A DNA stretch of 23,924 nt from an uncultured bacterium (GTDB lineage Bacteria > Bacteroidota > Bacteroidia > Sphingobacteriales > Sphingobacteriaceae), in assembly GCA_903958995.1 (NCBI GenBank), contig CAJBVG010000208.1:1-23924 (forward strand), read 5' to 3'. The notes beneath the pieces are model-generated. The model had not been told where the DNA came from. It ran no database searches and saw nothing but the letters and a program-made list of their open reading frames with translations. Positions 23,154 through 23,924 of this stretch are shown piece by piece (position 1 is the stretch's first letter; every line of letters starts with the position of its first letter). Position numbers and translations under genes: made by a program.

Positions 23154-23924
23154 TTAAGATTTCTTTCTTCGTTTAGAGCGAGGATGAAAACTCGTAATCA
23201 CTTCTTTTAGATAATTTCTGTCCAAATGAGTATAAATCTCCGTTGTAGTAATCGACTCATGTCCTAACATTTCTTGTACAGCCCTTAAATCAGCCCCGCC
23301 TTCCACTAAATGTGTAGCAAAGGAATGTCGGAACGTATGCGGACTAATACTCTTTTTAATGGAGGCTTTTACGGCTAAATTCTTAATGATGGTAAATATC
23401 ATTACTCTCGTTAGTCGCTTACCTCTGCGATTTAAAAACAAAATATCTTCTTCGCCTTTTTGAACAGGTACATGTACTCGAATTTCATGTTGATAGATTT
23501 TGATAAATTTCTTCGCTGAAGACCCTAGTGGTACAAATCTCTCTTTATCGCCTTTCCCGGTAACTTTTATGAAATCAATTTCTAAAAAAATATCAGATAT
23601 TTTTAAATTCACCAGTTCAGATACACGTAAACCACAAGCATACAGAGTTTCTAACATAGCTTTATTGCGCATACCTTCTGGAGTACCTGCATCAACAGTG
23701 TCTAATAATAGGTTGATTTCTTCTAAACTTAAAGTATCTGGTAATTTACGACCTAATTTAGGCGTTTCAATAACCGCTGAAGGGTCTATTTTCATTAGGT
23801 CTTCGAGCATTAAGTACTTATAAAATGCTTTTATACCCGACAATACACGTGCTTGAGAACTTGGTGTCATTCCAAGTTCATTTATCCATACCAAAAATTC
23901 TTTTATATCTTTGGACTTTACTTC
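23154..23924 (-). CDS. xerD: Tyrosine recombinase XerC/XerD type (5' end outside window)
   Basis: The frame is open to the right edge of the window, so 257 residues are visible and roughly 40 N-terminal ones are missing compared with a usual 295-300. The catalytic residues are present: Arg in GLRVSEL, Lys in GKGDKER, HTFRH (His and Arg), GHES (His) and the Tyr in TTTEIYTHLD. It resolves chromosome dimers at dif if it is the housekeeping XerD, and no phage or integron genes lie nearby. XerC versus XerD cannot be separated with certainty; the motifs look more XerD-like. The TTG at 23894 is internal and not the start. Confidence 0.9.
   Translation of the reverse strand, partial: EVKSKDIKEFLVWINELGMTPSSQARVLSGIKAFYKYLMLEDLMKIDPSAVIETPKLGRKLPDTLSLEEINLLLDTVDAGTPEGMRNKAMLETLYACGLRVSELVNLKISDIFLEIDFIKVTGKGDKERFVPLGSSAKKFIKIYQHEIRVHVPVQKGEEDILFLNRRGKRLTRVMIFTIIKNLAVKASIKKSISPHTFRHSFATHLVEGGADLRAVQEMLGHESITTTEIYTHLDRNYLKEVITSFHPRSKRRKKS

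Noticed and set aside
23154..23924. Tyrosine recombinase as an integrase of a mobile element
   Set aside because: The sequence has the housekeeping XerC/D form, neighbours are prmC and ribD, and no attachment repeats, tRNA or phage genes are visible in the window.

Overview
The window looks like chromosomal DNA of a member of the Bacteroidota. The evidence is a low-GC sequence, a surface protein with a C-terminal type IX secretion (por) sorting domain, several TAnnTTTG boxes (the -7 element of Bacteroidota sigma factors) just upstream of genes, a long NusB of about 315 residues, a DUF5522 protein, and the gene order Leu-type dehydrogenase / nusB / DUF1573 lipoprotein / yajC / YbbR-like / coaE, which is familiar from this phylum. 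Two genes of the futalosine route to menaquinone (mqnE, mqnA) are present. As an inference, this points away from most Flavobacteriia, which tend to use the classical men route. I see no rRNA, tRNA, CRISPR array, insertion sequence or prophage.

Layout. 1-5543 (+): the 3' end of an amino-acid dehydrogenase and its terminator, then nusB, a DUF1573 lipoprotein, yajC, a strong terminator, a YbbR-like protein, coaE, a metallo-beta-lactamase-fold nuclease, DUF5522 and a MarR regulator. 5544-7566 (-): methyltransferase, PAP2 phosphatase, ZIP metal transporter. 7643-11135 (+): glmM, cysteine desulfurase, and a DnaQ-like exonuclease with an ExoX-like tail. 11132-15206 (-): HMG-CoA lyase, and a 1036-residue secreted multidomain protein (cupredoxin, lamin-tail, Calx-beta repeats, OB-like region, T9SS tail). 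15365-17914 (+): mqnE, a histidine phosphatase, mqnA. 17911-18783 (-): uridine phosphorylase. 18875-19753 (+): tandem universal stress protein. 19750-22257 (-): ribD, EamA transporter, YigZ. 22293-23153 (+): prmC. 23154-end (-): XerC/D-type recombinase, cut by the window edge.

Most of the content is housekeeping: transcription and secretion (nusB, yajC), cofactor synthesis (coaE, ribD, menaquinone genes), cell wall precursor synthesis (glmM), Fe-S/sulfur supply, and release-factor methylation. Coding density is very high and no gap exceeds 160 bases. All five convergent gene pairs either abut exactly or share 4 bases at their stop codons. At two of these junctions a small perfect tandem duplication sits on the stops and appears to have created at least one of them.

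The least ordinary items are the secreted cupredoxin/lamin-tail/Calx-beta protein, an 83-base element after nusB that can fold into two hairpins closed by an outer stem, TAnnTTTG boxes placed only 3-4 bases before two start codons (possible leaderless mRNAs), and a YbbR-like gene whose TTG start lies in the T-tract of the preceding terminator. I do not see a clearly novel defence or mobile system here.
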